This document shows, one piece after another, positions 1 through 7,545 of a stretch of 64,000 bases of DNA; position 1 is the first letter of the stretch, and each line of letters opens with the position of its first letter. Below the pieces are notes generated by a model. It made no database searches. It was not told where the DNA came from and worked only from the letters and a program-made list of their open reading frames with translations. The translations under genes were made by a program, and so were the position numbers. This stretch comes from an uncultured Neptuniibacter sp. (GTDB taxonomy: Bacteria > Pseudomonadota > Gammaproteobacteria > Pseudomonadales > Balneatricaceae), in contig NZ_CANMIR010000013.1 in assembly GCF_947498015.1 (NCBI RefSeq), positions 43,867-107,866 of the forward strand, read 5' to 3'.

Positions 1-1223
1 TTGTGCTGACCAACCTGATGTTGCTTCCAGTACTGATGAGTTATGTCGGCGTGGGACGTAATGCGATCAGTAAGGCGAAGCGAAGTATTGAAAAGCAGCG
101 TTCTCACTGGCATCTGTTGAGCATCTTTGCCAAACCGAAAGGTGCAATGGTTGCTGTTACAGTTGCGGTGGGTTTGCTGGTATTAGGACTCTACGGCGGT
201 CAGCATCTGCAGATAGGGGATCTGGATCGCGGCGCACCGGAGCTACGTGCCGACTCGCGTTACAATCTGGATAATGCGTTTATTACGAGTAACTACTCGA
301 CCTCCAGTGATGTCTTTGTGGTGATGGTTTCAACCCCAGAGGAGCATTGCAGTCGTTATGAAACGCTGGAGACGGTGGACCGTTTTCAGTTTTACCTGCG
401 CAATGTGCCGGGGGTGCAATCGAGTATTTCGCTGGTGGATGTGTCAGAACGGGTCACAGCGGGACTGAATGAGGGCAGCCTGCAATGGCGCTCGGTGATC
501 AGAAATCAGTATGTGATCAACGCTTCGCTCGCCTATGTGCCCGCAGGGCTGATGAACAGCAGCTGTTCGCTACTACCGGTGATCATCTTTCTGGATGACC
601 ATAAAGCGCAGACGTTGAAAGGGGTCACTCAAGCGGTTGAAAGCTTCGCAGGGCAGTTCAATAGCAAGACGATTCAGTTTCATATGGCGGCGGGTAAAGC
701 TGGATTTGAGGCCGCGACCAATCAGGTGATCGAAACTGCACAGTATGAGATGTTGATCTGGGTCTATTCGGTGGTCAGCTTTCTCTGTCTGTTAACCTTC
801 CGCTCGATTCGCACAGTGGTCTGTATTATCGCGCCGTTGGCGCTTACATCGATTCTCTGTCAGGCGTTGATGGCGCAGCTGGGGATCGGCGTCAAAGTTG
901 CCACGCTGCCGGTGATCGCTCTGGGTGTAGGGATTGGGGTGGATTATGGCATCTATATCTATTCCAAGATGCAGACCTATCTTCAGCAGGGGCATAGCCT
1001 GTCGGTGGCTTATCTGGAAACGCTGCAGAGCACCGGTAAATCCGTTGCTTTCACCGGCCTGACACTGGCGATCGGTGTGATTCTCTGGACACTTTCACCA
1101 ATCAAATTCCAGGCCGATATGGGGGTGCTGCTCACCTTCATGTTCATCTGGAACATGCTGGGAGCGCTGATTCTCCTGCCAGCGATCGCCTGTCTGCTGC
1201 ATCCTGACAGAGTAAAAGAATAG
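1..1223 (+). CDS. RND/MMPL-superfamily exporter, C-terminal part (5' end outside window)
   Basis: The reading frame is already open at the window edge, so this is the C-terminal part of a larger membrane protein. It shows a membrane helix at about residues 48-66, a periplasmic loop of roughly 180 residues, then a cluster of five or six hydrophobic helices (about 250-400) containing GVGIGVDYGIYIYSKM, the conserved helix of hydrophobe/amphiphile RND exporters of the MMPL/SSD type. Such proteins use the proton-motive force to export lipids or hydrophobic compounds; the substrate cannot be told. It ends a few bases before the BIME array, so the repeats lie in its 3' flank. The family call is fairly safe; the function is open. 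Confidence 0.8.
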   Translation, partial: VLTNLMLLPVLMSYVGVGRNAISKAKRSIEKQRSHWHLLSIFAKPKGAMVAVTVAVGLLVLGLYGGQHLQIGDLDRGAPELRADSRYNLDNAFITSNYSTSSDVFVVMVSTPEEHCSRYETLETVDRFQFYLRNVPGVQSSISLVDVSERVTAGLNEGSLQWRSVIRNQYVINASLAYVPAGLMNSSCSLLPVIIFLDDHKAQTLKGVTQAVESFAGQFNSKTIQFHMAAGKAGFEAATNQVIETAQYEMLIWVYSVVSFLCLLTFRSIRTVVCIIAPLALTSILCQALMAQLGIGVKVATLPVIALGVGIGVDYGIYIYSKMQTYLQQGHSLSVAYLETLQSTGKSVAFTGLTLAIGVILWTLSPIKFQADMGVLLTFMFIWNMLGALILLPAIACLLHPDRVKE

Positions 1224-1229
1224 ATTCTT

Positions 1230-1877
1230 GTAGGAACGCTGTCCCAGGGCGAGGGATTGGTAGGGGTTTGGATTAATCGGCGTGAGACACGCCTCCCACG
1301 GGGTTTGGATGTAGGAGCCCTGTCCCAGGGCGAGGGTGTGGCGGGGATTTGGATTCTTCGGCGTGAGACACGCCTTCTACGGGGTTTGGATGTAGGAGCC
1401 CTGTCCCAGGGCGAGGGATTGGTAGGGCTTGGGATTAATCGGAGTGGGACACGCCTCCTACAGGGTTTGGATGTAGGAGCCCTGTCTCAGGGCGAGGGAT
1501 TGGTAGGGATTGGGGTTATTCGGTGTGGGACACGCCTTCTACGGGGTTTGGATGTAGGAGCCCTGTCCCAGGGCGAGGGATTGGCAGGGGTTCGGATTAT
1601 TCGGCGTGGGACATGCCTCCCACGGGGTTTGGATGTAGAAGCCCTGTCTCAGGGCGAGGGTGTGGCGGGGATTTGGATTAATCGGCGTGAGACACGCCTC
1701 CTACGGGGTGTGGATGTAGGAGCCCTGTCTCAGGGCGAGGGTGTGGCGGGGATTTGGATTAATCGGCGTGGGACACGCCTCCTACGGGGTGTGGATGTAG
1801 GAACCCTGTCTCAGGGCGAGGGTGTGGCGGGGGTTGGGATTATTCGGCATGGGACATGCCTCCCACGGATAGGGAGC
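1230..1877. repeat. Tandem BIME array, eight 81-bp units of paired REP palindromes
   Basis: The start GTAGG recurs at 1230, 1311, 1392, 1473, 1554, 1635, 1716 and 1797, exactly 81 bases apart. Each unit has REP-a, GTAGGAG + CCCTG-tc-CCAGGG + CGA, and about 24 bases later an inverted REP-b, TCGGCGTG-gga-CACGCCTCCTAC, whose reverse complement again reads GTAGGAG + palindrome + CGA. That is the head-to-tail architecture of a bacterial interspersed mosaic element. Units differ by scattered substitutions (for example gtgagacac or gtgggacac). A degenerate ninth REP-a lies at about 1868-1892, next to the transposase ribosome binding site. Because 81 is a multiple of three, an open frame of about 217 codons runs through the array; I regard it as an artefact. 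Confidence 0.93.
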
Positions 1878-1930
1878 CCTGCCATAGAGCGAACCATCAA
1901 TACAAAATGATAATCACAAGGATGTGATCT

Positions 1931-2365
1931 ATGAAAAAAGGACGATCCCATGCCCTGCGCATCGGGCGCTATAGTCAATCCGGTCAGATCTACTATCTGA
2001 TCTTCACCACGCAAAAGCGCGAACCGATATTTTCCAATCCCTTAGCAGCCCGTCAGGCGGTTTTAGCGCTAAGGCAGCTTTCCCCCTCTGCAGATACCAT
2101 CGCCTTTGTAGTGATGCCAGATCATATCCATTGGTTGATGCACTTAAAGGATAGTTACTCACTCTCTGAAACCGTCAAGTTGTTTAAAAAACTATGCACT
2201 CGAGCGCTGAAGCAGTCGATCTGGCAGACCGGCTTTTATGACCATGCTGTGAGATCAGAAGAGAGTATTATCGATATAGCTCGCTACATCGTAATGAATC
2301 CTGTCAGGGCGGGGTTATGCCGCAGTGTCAGGAATTACCCCTGGTGGGATTGTATCTATCTGTAG
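1931..2365 (+). CDS. REP-associated tyrosine transposase (RAYT, IS200/IS605-like Y1)
   Basis: This 144-residue protein has the HUH pattern of Y1 transposases (MPDHIHWL, His65-x-His67) and the late ARYIVMNPVRAGL segment typical of RAYTs, where Tyr119 is the probable nucleophile. RAYTs are single-copy domesticated relatives of IS200/IS605 transposases that bind and cleave REP palindromes and are thought to spread them. AAGGA at 1918-1922, eight bases before the ATG, supports the start. It lies between the eight-unit BIME array and a further BIME at 2375, the configuration expected if these repeats are its substrates. There is no frameshift, so the gene could be active. Family confidence is high; the substrate is inferred from position. 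Confidence 0.92.
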   Translation: MKKGRSHALRIGRYSQSGQIYYLIFTTQKREPIFSNPLAARQAVLALRQLSPSADTIAFVVMPDHIHWLMHLKDSYSLSETVKLFKKLCTRALKQSIWQTGFYDHAVRSEESIIDIARYIVMNPVRAGLCRSVRNYPWWDCIYL

Positions 2366-2374
2366 GGCTCAATT

Positions 2375-2444
2375 GTAGGAGCCCTGTCTCAGGGCGAGGG
2401 TGTGGCGGGGATGGGGATTAATCGGCGTGAGACACGCCTCCCAC
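2375..2444. repeat. Single BIME unit downstream of the RAYT gene
   Basis: It begins GTAGGAGCCCTGTCTCAGGG, has the 24-base spacer, and ends with the inverted REP GGCGTG-aga-CACGCC-TCCCAC. It matches units of the upstream array closely, so the RAYT gene is bracketed by copies of one repeat family. Confidence 0.9.
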
Positions 2445-2488
2445 AAATCTCATATCCCACAAACCACAAACTACAAACCGCGTTTCCT

Positions 2489-2800
2489 CTATCTGAATGC
2501 GTCGAGGGCTTTCTGCATCTTTGCGGCCTGGCCCAAAGTCTTTTTCTCTTTCACTAATCCGGTCTTAACGGTTTCGGCGAGCTGCATGGTGCGGTTGTTG
2601 GTCTCTTTGACCTCAAGCAAGATCGTACGCAGATCCCCGGACAGCTCTGGGGGGATCTCGGCGGTCATTAGCTCATAAACAGTTTTGCTATGGGCTGTCT
2701 GGATCTGGTTAAGCTCATCCCACTGGTTATCCTGAGCAAGTTGCTCCATCTGTTGGGCCTGTTCCAGTGCGTTTTGTGCCAGTTGAATCAGCGGGTGCAT
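2489..2800 (-). CDS. FliT/FlgN-like small flagellar chaperone (tentative)
   Basis: The 103-residue, all-helical, acidic and Gln-rich product has the FliT look: an N-terminal helix followed by LAQDNQWDELNQIQ, where FliT proteins carry a W-[DE]-x-L motif, then a helix pair to the C terminus. FliT-type proteins bind FliD or regulators before secretion. The ATG at 2800 is preferred over a TTG at 2812 because GGAG lies six bases before the ATG. The position is odd: in Pseudomonas-like loci fliT follows fliS, but here it is on the opposite strand upstream of fliC, separated from fliS by 10 kb. Similarity is weak by eye, so the context carries part of the call. Confidence 0.55.
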   Translation of the reverse strand: MHPLIQLAQNALEQAQQMEQLAQDNQWDELNQIQTAHSKTVYELMTAEIPPELSGDLRTILLEVKETNNRTMQLAETVKTGLVKEKKTLGQAAKMQKALDAFR

Positions 2801-2819
2801 GCTCGTCTCCAAAAAAATC

Positions 2820-2846
2820 TAATGCTCAGTGTGAGCCTGCCGATAA
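2820..2846 (+). promoter_or_regulatory. Candidate sigma28 (FliA) promoter, distal
   Basis: TAATGCTC, an 11-base spacer and GCCGATAA. The -10 element matches the sigma28 consensus GCCGATAA fully; the -35 matches TAAAGTTT in about five of eight positions. It points towards fliC and lies just upstream of the oppositely oriented FliT-like gene. Confidence 0.5.
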
Positions 2847-2908
2847 CAAAAATCAACGAGGCATCGATGATTGGTCTGAGCGTTTCGGAAAAAATCAGAT
2901 TTTTTTTC

Positions 2909-2935
2909 TAAAGCGTTTGAAACAGTGGTCGATAA
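2909..2935 (+). promoter_or_regulatory. Sigma28 (FliA) promoter of fliC, proximal
   Basis: TAAAGCGT, an 11-base spacer and GTCGATAA, against the consensus TAAAGTTT-N11-GCCGATAA (six of eight and seven of eight). It would start transcription near 2942, giving a leader of about 100 bases before the fliC ATG. Late filament genes are normally FliA-dependent. Confidence 0.75.
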
Positions 2936-3041
2936 CTAACTCAAGCTTGGATTACTCACCCCTTCAAACAGAGTGATCCGCATAGCCAAAAAATATATGT
3001 AGCAGCCGGTCAGACTCGGCTGATAATGAGGAGAACATCTC

Positions 3042-4802
3042 ATGGCAATGGTAATTAACTCAAACATTATGTCGCTGAATGCTCAGCGTAACCTGACTCT
3101 ATCTCAGGGCGACCTGAACCAGTCTATGGAACGTTTGACCAGCGGTAAGCGTATCAACTCAGCGGGTGATGACGCTGCGGGTCTGGCAATCTCCAACCGT
3201 ATGACCTCTCAGGTACGTGGTCTGGACCAGGCAATTCGTAACGCCAACGATGGTATCTCTCTGATTCAAACCGCTGAAGGTGCGCTGGACGAAACAACCA
3301 ACATCCTGCAGCGTATGCGTGAGCTGTCTATCCAGTCTGCCAACGGCACATACGATGATGGTAACCGTGCAACATTGAACGCCGAGGTTCAGCAGCTGAT
3401 TCAGGAGATCGATCGAATCTCTGAAACTACTAAATTCAACGGCCTTCAGATTCTGGATGGTACCTTGGGTCAGGTAGACCTTCAGGCGGGTGCCGATGCG
3501 AATGAAACTATCGCACTTGAAATTGGTACGATGGATTCTAAATCGCTTGGTGGGGTATCCGGAGACCTTGTGGGTGAAGAAGTTACTGCAGTAGCTAACC
3601 TACGTGCTGCTGTGAATAACACAGGTGCATCAATTACAGTTAATGATCAGGCAATCTCCACAGTAGATGCCGCTGCAACAGTTCAAGAGACTCTGGACTC
3701 AATAAATGCGGATCTAGATGGATTCGGTGCTGAAGCTTCCACGCTTGTGGAATGGACAGCGCTAGATGCTGGTGATGGCGTCCTTCTAGCAGGTACTGAT
3801 GCTCTGACAATCGCAGTTGCAGACAACAACGGGAACACGGTTGAAACACTGGTGTTAACAGATACTGACTCTATGGATGAGCTTGTTGACAAGATTAACG
3901 AATCCAGTGGTTTTGTGAGCGCTTCTTTAACAGATGATAATAAATTGCAGTTGGTGGGAGAGGATATTGCTACAGTTACTGTAACTGGTGACACAGCCCA
4001 GGCGGCTGCAGCTGGTGGTAACTCAGCTGCAGCTGCTGCAGTTGCAACAAACTACTCAGTTGTTTTTGATGATACTTCTGCTGATGGACGTGGTGTCAAG
4101 ATTGAGGCAACAGGTACAGCAGCTGCAGACGTGTCTACAGGTTTAGGTATTGATCTGAACGATGATAACGGAAACCTGTTATCGGCAAATATTAATACAG
4201 CAGCAGCAGCATTAAATGATCTGAATGATGGTGATTTGATCATAAATGGTGTTGAAATTGGCGCGATTGATGGTGGTACATCTCAAGCGGATAGTGTGAG
4301 CAACACGGTTGAGGCAATCAATAAACTGTCGGATGAGACAGGTGTGGTTGCATATGCTTCTGGTTCTGGTCTGGCGCTGCGCTCCTCTAATCAGGAAGAG
4401 ATCTCTGTGGAGTATGCTGATACCGCTACAGACGCTGATGTGTTAGCGCTTACTGGTCTTCAGGAACGTAATACTCTTGAAGGCGCTGGTAGCATTGCAT
4501 CGGTAGATATTTCTACAGCGGCGGGCGCTCAACGAGCTATAGACGTAATTGACTCTGCACTTGATGAAATTAGTTCTACACGTGGCGATCTGGGTGCGAT
4601 CAATAACCGTCTGGACTTCACTATCAATAACCTGTCTAACGTCTCTGAGAACGTAGCGGCTGCCCGTTCACGTATCGAAGATGCGGACTTTGCGAAAGAA
4701 TCGGCTGCACTCTCCCGTGCTCAGGTTCTGCAGCAGGCAGGTACTGCGATGCTGGCACAGGCGAACGCTGCACCTCAGCAGGTTCTGTCTCTGTTACAGT
4801 AA
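3042..4802 (+). CDS. fliC: Flagellin (flagellar filament subunit)
   Basis: The 586-residue protein starts MAMVINSNIMSLNAQRNL, the canonical flagellin D0 start, and ends with the conserved helix VLQQAGTAMLAQANAAPQQV-LSLLQ. Residues 1-170 and about 490-586 form the conserved D0/D1 core; the centre (about 175-480) is an Ala/Thr/Asp-rich variable region with flagellin-IN type motifs and many Ser/Thr sites that could carry the glycan implied by the nearby maf/neuB genes. AGGAG precedes the ATG by about ten bases. At 586 residues it is longer than the roughly 280-500 of many flagellins because of the central insert. Two sigma28-like promoters lie upstream and a strong terminator downstream. Confidence 0.97.
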   Translation: MAMVINSNIMSLNAQRNLTLSQGDLNQSMERLTSGKRINSAGDDAAGLAISNRMTSQVRGLDQAIRNANDGISLIQTAEGALDETTNILQRMRELSIQSANGTYDDGNRATLNAEVQQLIQEIDRISETTKFNGLQILDGTLGQVDLQAGADANETIALEIGTMDSKSLGGVSGDLVGEEVTAVANLRAAVNNTGASITVNDQAISTVDAAATVQETLDSINADLDGFGAEASTLVEWTALDAGDGVLLAGTDALTIAVADNNGNTVETLVLTDTDSMDELVDKINESSGFVSASLTDDNKLQLVGEDIATVTVTGDTAQAAAAGGNSAAAAAVATNYSVVFDDTSADGRGVKIEATGTAAADVSTGLGIDLNDDNGNLLSANINTAAAALNDLNDGDLIINGVEIGAIDGGTSQADSVSNTVEAINKLSDETGVVAYASGSGLALRSSNQEEISVEYADTATDADVLALTGLQERNTLEGAGSIASVDISTAAGAQRAIDVIDSALDEISSTRGDLGAINNRLDFTINNLSNVSENVAAARSRIEDADFAKESAALSRAQVLQQAGTAMLAQANAAPQQVLSLLQ

Positions 4803-4822
4803 GATCGCAGCTATACTAGGAC

Positions 4823-4890
4823 GTAGGAGGCCAGTCCCCTGGCCGATGTGAAAACAGCGACAGGGGGCCGTTCATTGCATGAACTCCTAC
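4823..4890. repeat. REP-type palindromic element, second family
   Basis: GTAGGAG + GGCCAG-tcc-CCTGGCC + CGATG at the left end and CTCCTAC at the right give 7-bp terminal inverted repeats round two inner palindromes (CCCCTG/CAGGGG and TTCA-TTGCA-TGAA). The head has the same layout as the BIME REPs at 1230 but a different stem, suggesting a related but separate repeat family. Confidence 0.7.
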
Positions 4891-4900
4891 AAGTAAGATT

Positions 4901-4953
4901 GTAGGCGGCCTATCCCCTAGACGGAGTTAAAACACGGCTAGGGGATTCTTTTT
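4901..4953 (+). terminator. fliC terminator formed by a REP-like unit
   Basis: ATCCCCTAG at 4912-4920 pairs with CTAGGGGAT at 4938-4946, followed by a T-rich tail. The unit starts GTAGGCGGCC at 4901 and aligns along its length with the element at 4823 (shared GTAGG.GGCC, TCCCCT, AAAACA, GGGG), so the terminator looks like a diverged copy of that repeat. Confidence 0.75.
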
Positions 4954-4975
4954 AAAAAAGAGAGAGGAATGGGTT

Positions 4976-5356
4976 ATGGCAATTGAATCAATGAACGCTG
5001 CAAATGCTGCGGCCACGATTGTTCAGCCGTCTCAGCAGCCTCAGCAAGCACAGCAGGTTCAACGCCAGCCGGTAGAGCAGCCGCCCAAGAGCGAGCGCCT
5101 TCAGGAGCAGGCGAAACAGACGCAGGAAGTCACCGCCGAAAAGCTTGATGCGGCCATTGATCGTCTTAATGAGATGATGAAAAGTAGTCAGCGCTCTTTA
5201 AGCTTCTCTGTGGATAAGTCCTCAGATCAGGTTGTTGTACAGGTTCGTGACCTGAGCACTGATAAAGTGATCCGTCAGATCCCGAATGAGGAAGCGCTGC
5301 AGTTTGCTGAATCCCTGGATCGGATGATAGGATTCCTGTTTGACAAGAAAGCCTGA
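4976..5356 (+). CDS. flaG: FlaG family flagellar protein
   Basis: The 126-residue product has a Gln-rich, low-complexity N-terminal third (about 15-50) and a conserved FlaG domain (about 55-126) with LSFSVDKSSDQVVVQVRDLS and IRQIPNEEAL. FlaG is a small protein often found between flagellin and cap genes; in Pseudomonas and Vibrio it affects filament length. AGAGAGG precedes the ATG. The gene lies between the fliC terminator and fliD, as in Pseudomonas. A hairpin overlaps its stop codon. Confidence 0.93.
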   Translation: MAIESMNAANAAATIVQPSQQPQQAQQVQRQPVEQPPKSERLQEQAKQTQEVTAEKLDAAIDRLNEMMKSSQRSLSFSVDKSSDQVVVQVRDLSTDKVIRQIPNEEALQFAESLDRMIGFLFDKKA

Positions 5357-5370
5357 GCCCTTTCAGGCTT
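5349..5370 (+). terminator. Hairpin overlapping the flaG stop codon
   Basis: AAGCCTGA at 5349-5356, which contains the TGA stop, pairs perfectly with TCAGGCTT at 5363-5370 across a six-base loop. There is little T-tract after it, so it may be a partial terminator or an RNA-stability element rather than a full stop before fliD. Confidence 0.5.
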
Positions 5371-5404
5371 TCATCTACTCACCTGAAAACCAGAGGCATG
5401 GGCG

Positions 5405-7510
5405 ATGAGTGATAGCATCATTAAATCACTGGGAGCCGGATCTGGTATCGACACCACCAGTCTTGTATCCCAGTTAGTTGAAATCGAACGTGCGCCGCAG
5501 CAAAACCGTTTAGATTCCAAGCAAGAAACCCTCAATGCGCAGATCTCTGCGTACGGTACTCTGAAGAGCAGTCTGTCAGAGTTGCAATCGGTCCTGTCGC
5601 CTTTGGCGGATAACGATACCTTTAACTCCCGTTCAGTGGCGTTTCCCGACACCGATATTATTACCCCAAACTCCGTGGATGCGGGGGCCCAGACCGGCAC
5701 CTACCAGATTGAGGTGGAAGCGGTTGCGCAGGCTCAGTCTTTAGCGACAGGTGCCTATGCGGATAAAGATGCGGCTCTGGGGGAAAGCGGTACCTTGACC
5801 ATCAGTTTTGGTGCCTGGACCTATGATGAGGATGCTGATGCCGCTGCGGATGCAGATACGGATCAGGACCCATACTCTTTTGCAGTGAACGCAGACCGTG
5901 CAGCACTGAATATTACGGTTGAAGCGGGTGATTCACTGGATGATATTACTGAAAAAATCAACGCTGAAGATTCCGGTGTTCAGGCCTCTGTGTTGCTGGT
6001 TGATGGCAATTATCAGTTACTCCTCACAGCACCTTCCGGTGAAAATAATGCACTGAGGATCTCCAGTGATGATGCGACTAAAGGGGATGCAACGGGTCTG
6101 AGTGTATTCGAGTTTAATGAAACTGAGCATTCTCAGGTTACGGAAACGCAACAGGGGGCAGATGCCCAGTTAAAGGTAAACGGCTTGACTGTTTACCGTG
6201 AGACCAATGAGATCGATGATGTTATTCAGGGGTTTAACTTCTCGCTGAATAAAGCGGAGCCGGGTAGCAGCCTGACCTTTACGGTTGAAGAGGATACCTC
6301 GATCGCACAGCAGGCGATCCGTGATTTTGTAGATGCCTACAACTTGTTTTATGAGACCTCCCAGAACTTGGTGGGTTACAGTCAGGATGCAGAGACCAAT
6401 CAGACAGTCAAAGGGGATCTTGCCACCGATGGTACGGCAAAAACGCTGATCAATCGTTTACGCAGCTCGATTGGCTCGGTTGTGCCAGGATTAGATGACG
6501 GCTTTACCGCATTGACCAATATCGGTATCCGTACCGAACTTGATGGCACCCTGTCGATCGATGAGGATGATTTCTCCTCTGCGATGGATGATAATTTTGC
6601 GTTGGTTGAGGCGCTATTCGCCACCCAGACCAGTACCAGTGATGATCAGGTCTCTGTGAGTGTCGGCAGTTATGCTTCCGGTACGGTGGCCGGTGATTAT
6701 GATGTGGTTGTGACCACTAACCCGGAAAAGGCATCGGTTAGCCTGGGGGCACCGTCTCCGGCTTTCCCATTTCCATCAGATTTGGTGATTGCTGAGGGGG
6801 ATACAACTTACTCATTTGCCGTCACTGTTGATGGAGTGAAAAGCGATACCATTGCACTAACGGGAACATTCTCATCTGAAGATGAAGTTGCAGCTGCGCT
6901 GCAGTCCCTGATTAATGGTGACAGCAACCTGAGTGATTCCAATGTGGCGGTCGATGTCAGCTACAACGGTAGCGCTTTTGACTTTACCTCGCGCAGTTAT
7001 GGTAGTGCATCTTCGGTAAGTTTTGATTCAGCGGATTATGGCACCAATGCTGCACAATTGGGTTTAGTTGCTGCGACTGATTATAGTGATACGGGTGTTG
7101 ATGCGGTGGGTACGATTGCGGGAGAAACCGCGTTTGGTTCTGGCAATGTGCTACTGCCACCGATCGATTCTGATGCTTACGGTCTGAACTTCACCATCGG
7201 TGAGAATGCAGTAGCGGCAGGCACCGTTACGGCAAGTTTCTCACGGGGCTTTGCGGGAGAACTGAATACGCTGATCGATAGCTTCCTCTCCAGTTCCGGC
7301 AGCATTAAACTGCGTGAAGAGAGTATTAATGATTCCCTTGAGGGAATCTCAGATGATCGTGAAGATCTGGATCGTAAGATGGAGAAGCTGGAGTTGAGGC
7401 TCTATTCCCAGTACTTAGCGATGGAGCGAATTGTGAATAGTTTCCAGAGTACCGGTAGTCAGCTTGATGGCATTCTTGAGCGGCTTCCATTCACTGCTAC
7501 AAATAATTAA
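5405..7510 (+). CDS. fliD: Flagellar filament cap protein
   Basis: The 701-residue product starts with the FliD N-terminal signature LGAGSGIDTTSLVSQLVEIE and ends in a coiled coil (about 640-690: REDLDRKMEKLELRLYSQYL) and the usual FliD tail. FliD forms the cap that folds flagellin at the filament tip. It is longer than the 450-500 residues of many FliD proteins; the extra length is an Asp/Ser/Ala-rich section at about 410-610 that resembles the variable region of the neighbouring flagellin. The start is the ATG after the flaG hairpin. An in-register continuation to 7510 shows no break. Confidence 0.95.
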   Translation: MSDSIIKSLGAGSGIDTTSLVSQLVEIERAPQQNRLDSKQETLNAQISAYGTLKSSLSELQSVLSPLADNDTFNSRSVAFPDTDIITPNSVDAGAQTGTYQIEVEAVAQAQSLATGAYADKDAALGESGTLTISFGAWTYDEDADAAADADTDQDPYSFAVNADRAALNITVEAGDSLDDITEKINAEDSGVQASVLLVDGNYQLLLTAPSGENNALRISSDDATKGDATGLSVFEFNETEHSQVTETQQGADAQLKVNGLTVYRETNEIDDVIQGFNFSLNKAEPGSSLTFTVEEDTSIAQQAIRDFVDAYNLFYETSQNLVGYSQDAETNQTVKGDLATDGTAKTLINRLRSSIGSVVPGLDDGFTALTNIGIRTELDGTLSIDEDDFSSAMDDNFALVEALFATQTSTSDDQVSVSVGSYASGTVAGDYDVVVTTNPEKASVSLGAPSPAFPFPSDLVIAEGDTTYSFAVTVDGVKSDTIALTGTFSSEDEVAAALQSLINGDSNLSDSNVAVDVSYNGSAFDFTSRSYGSASSVSFDSADYGTNAAQLGLVAATDYSDTGVDAVGTIAGETAFGSGNVLLPPIDSDAYGLNFTIGENAVAAGTVTASFSRGFAGELNTLIDSFLSSSGSIKLREESINDSLEGISDDREDLDRKMEKLELRLYSQYLAMERIVNSFQSTGSQLDGILERLPFTATNN

Positions 7511-7545
7511 GGTAATTTCTTTTTTAAATCAAAAGGTTGTTTTAT

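Noticed and set aside
1230..1877. The tandem array as a CRISPR
   Set aside because: No conserved direct repeat with unique spacers; the units themselves are nearly identical end to end and palindromic, and no cas genes are near.
1257..1910. An open frame of 217 codons across the BIME array, translated as a repeated 27-residue motif
   Set aside because: The 81-bp repeat period is a multiple of three, so any frame free of stops in one unit stays open. The sequence is palindromic DNA with no ribosome binding site and no composition typical of a protein.
2690..2976. Short plus-strand frames across the FliT-like gene and fliC promoter region
   Set aside because: They overlap a better-supported gene on the other strand and the sigma28 promoter; no family similarity and no ribosome binding site.
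3640..4243. Minus-strand frames inside fliC
   Set aside because: They lie within the conserved flagellin gene and arise from its Ala/Thr-rich codon use.
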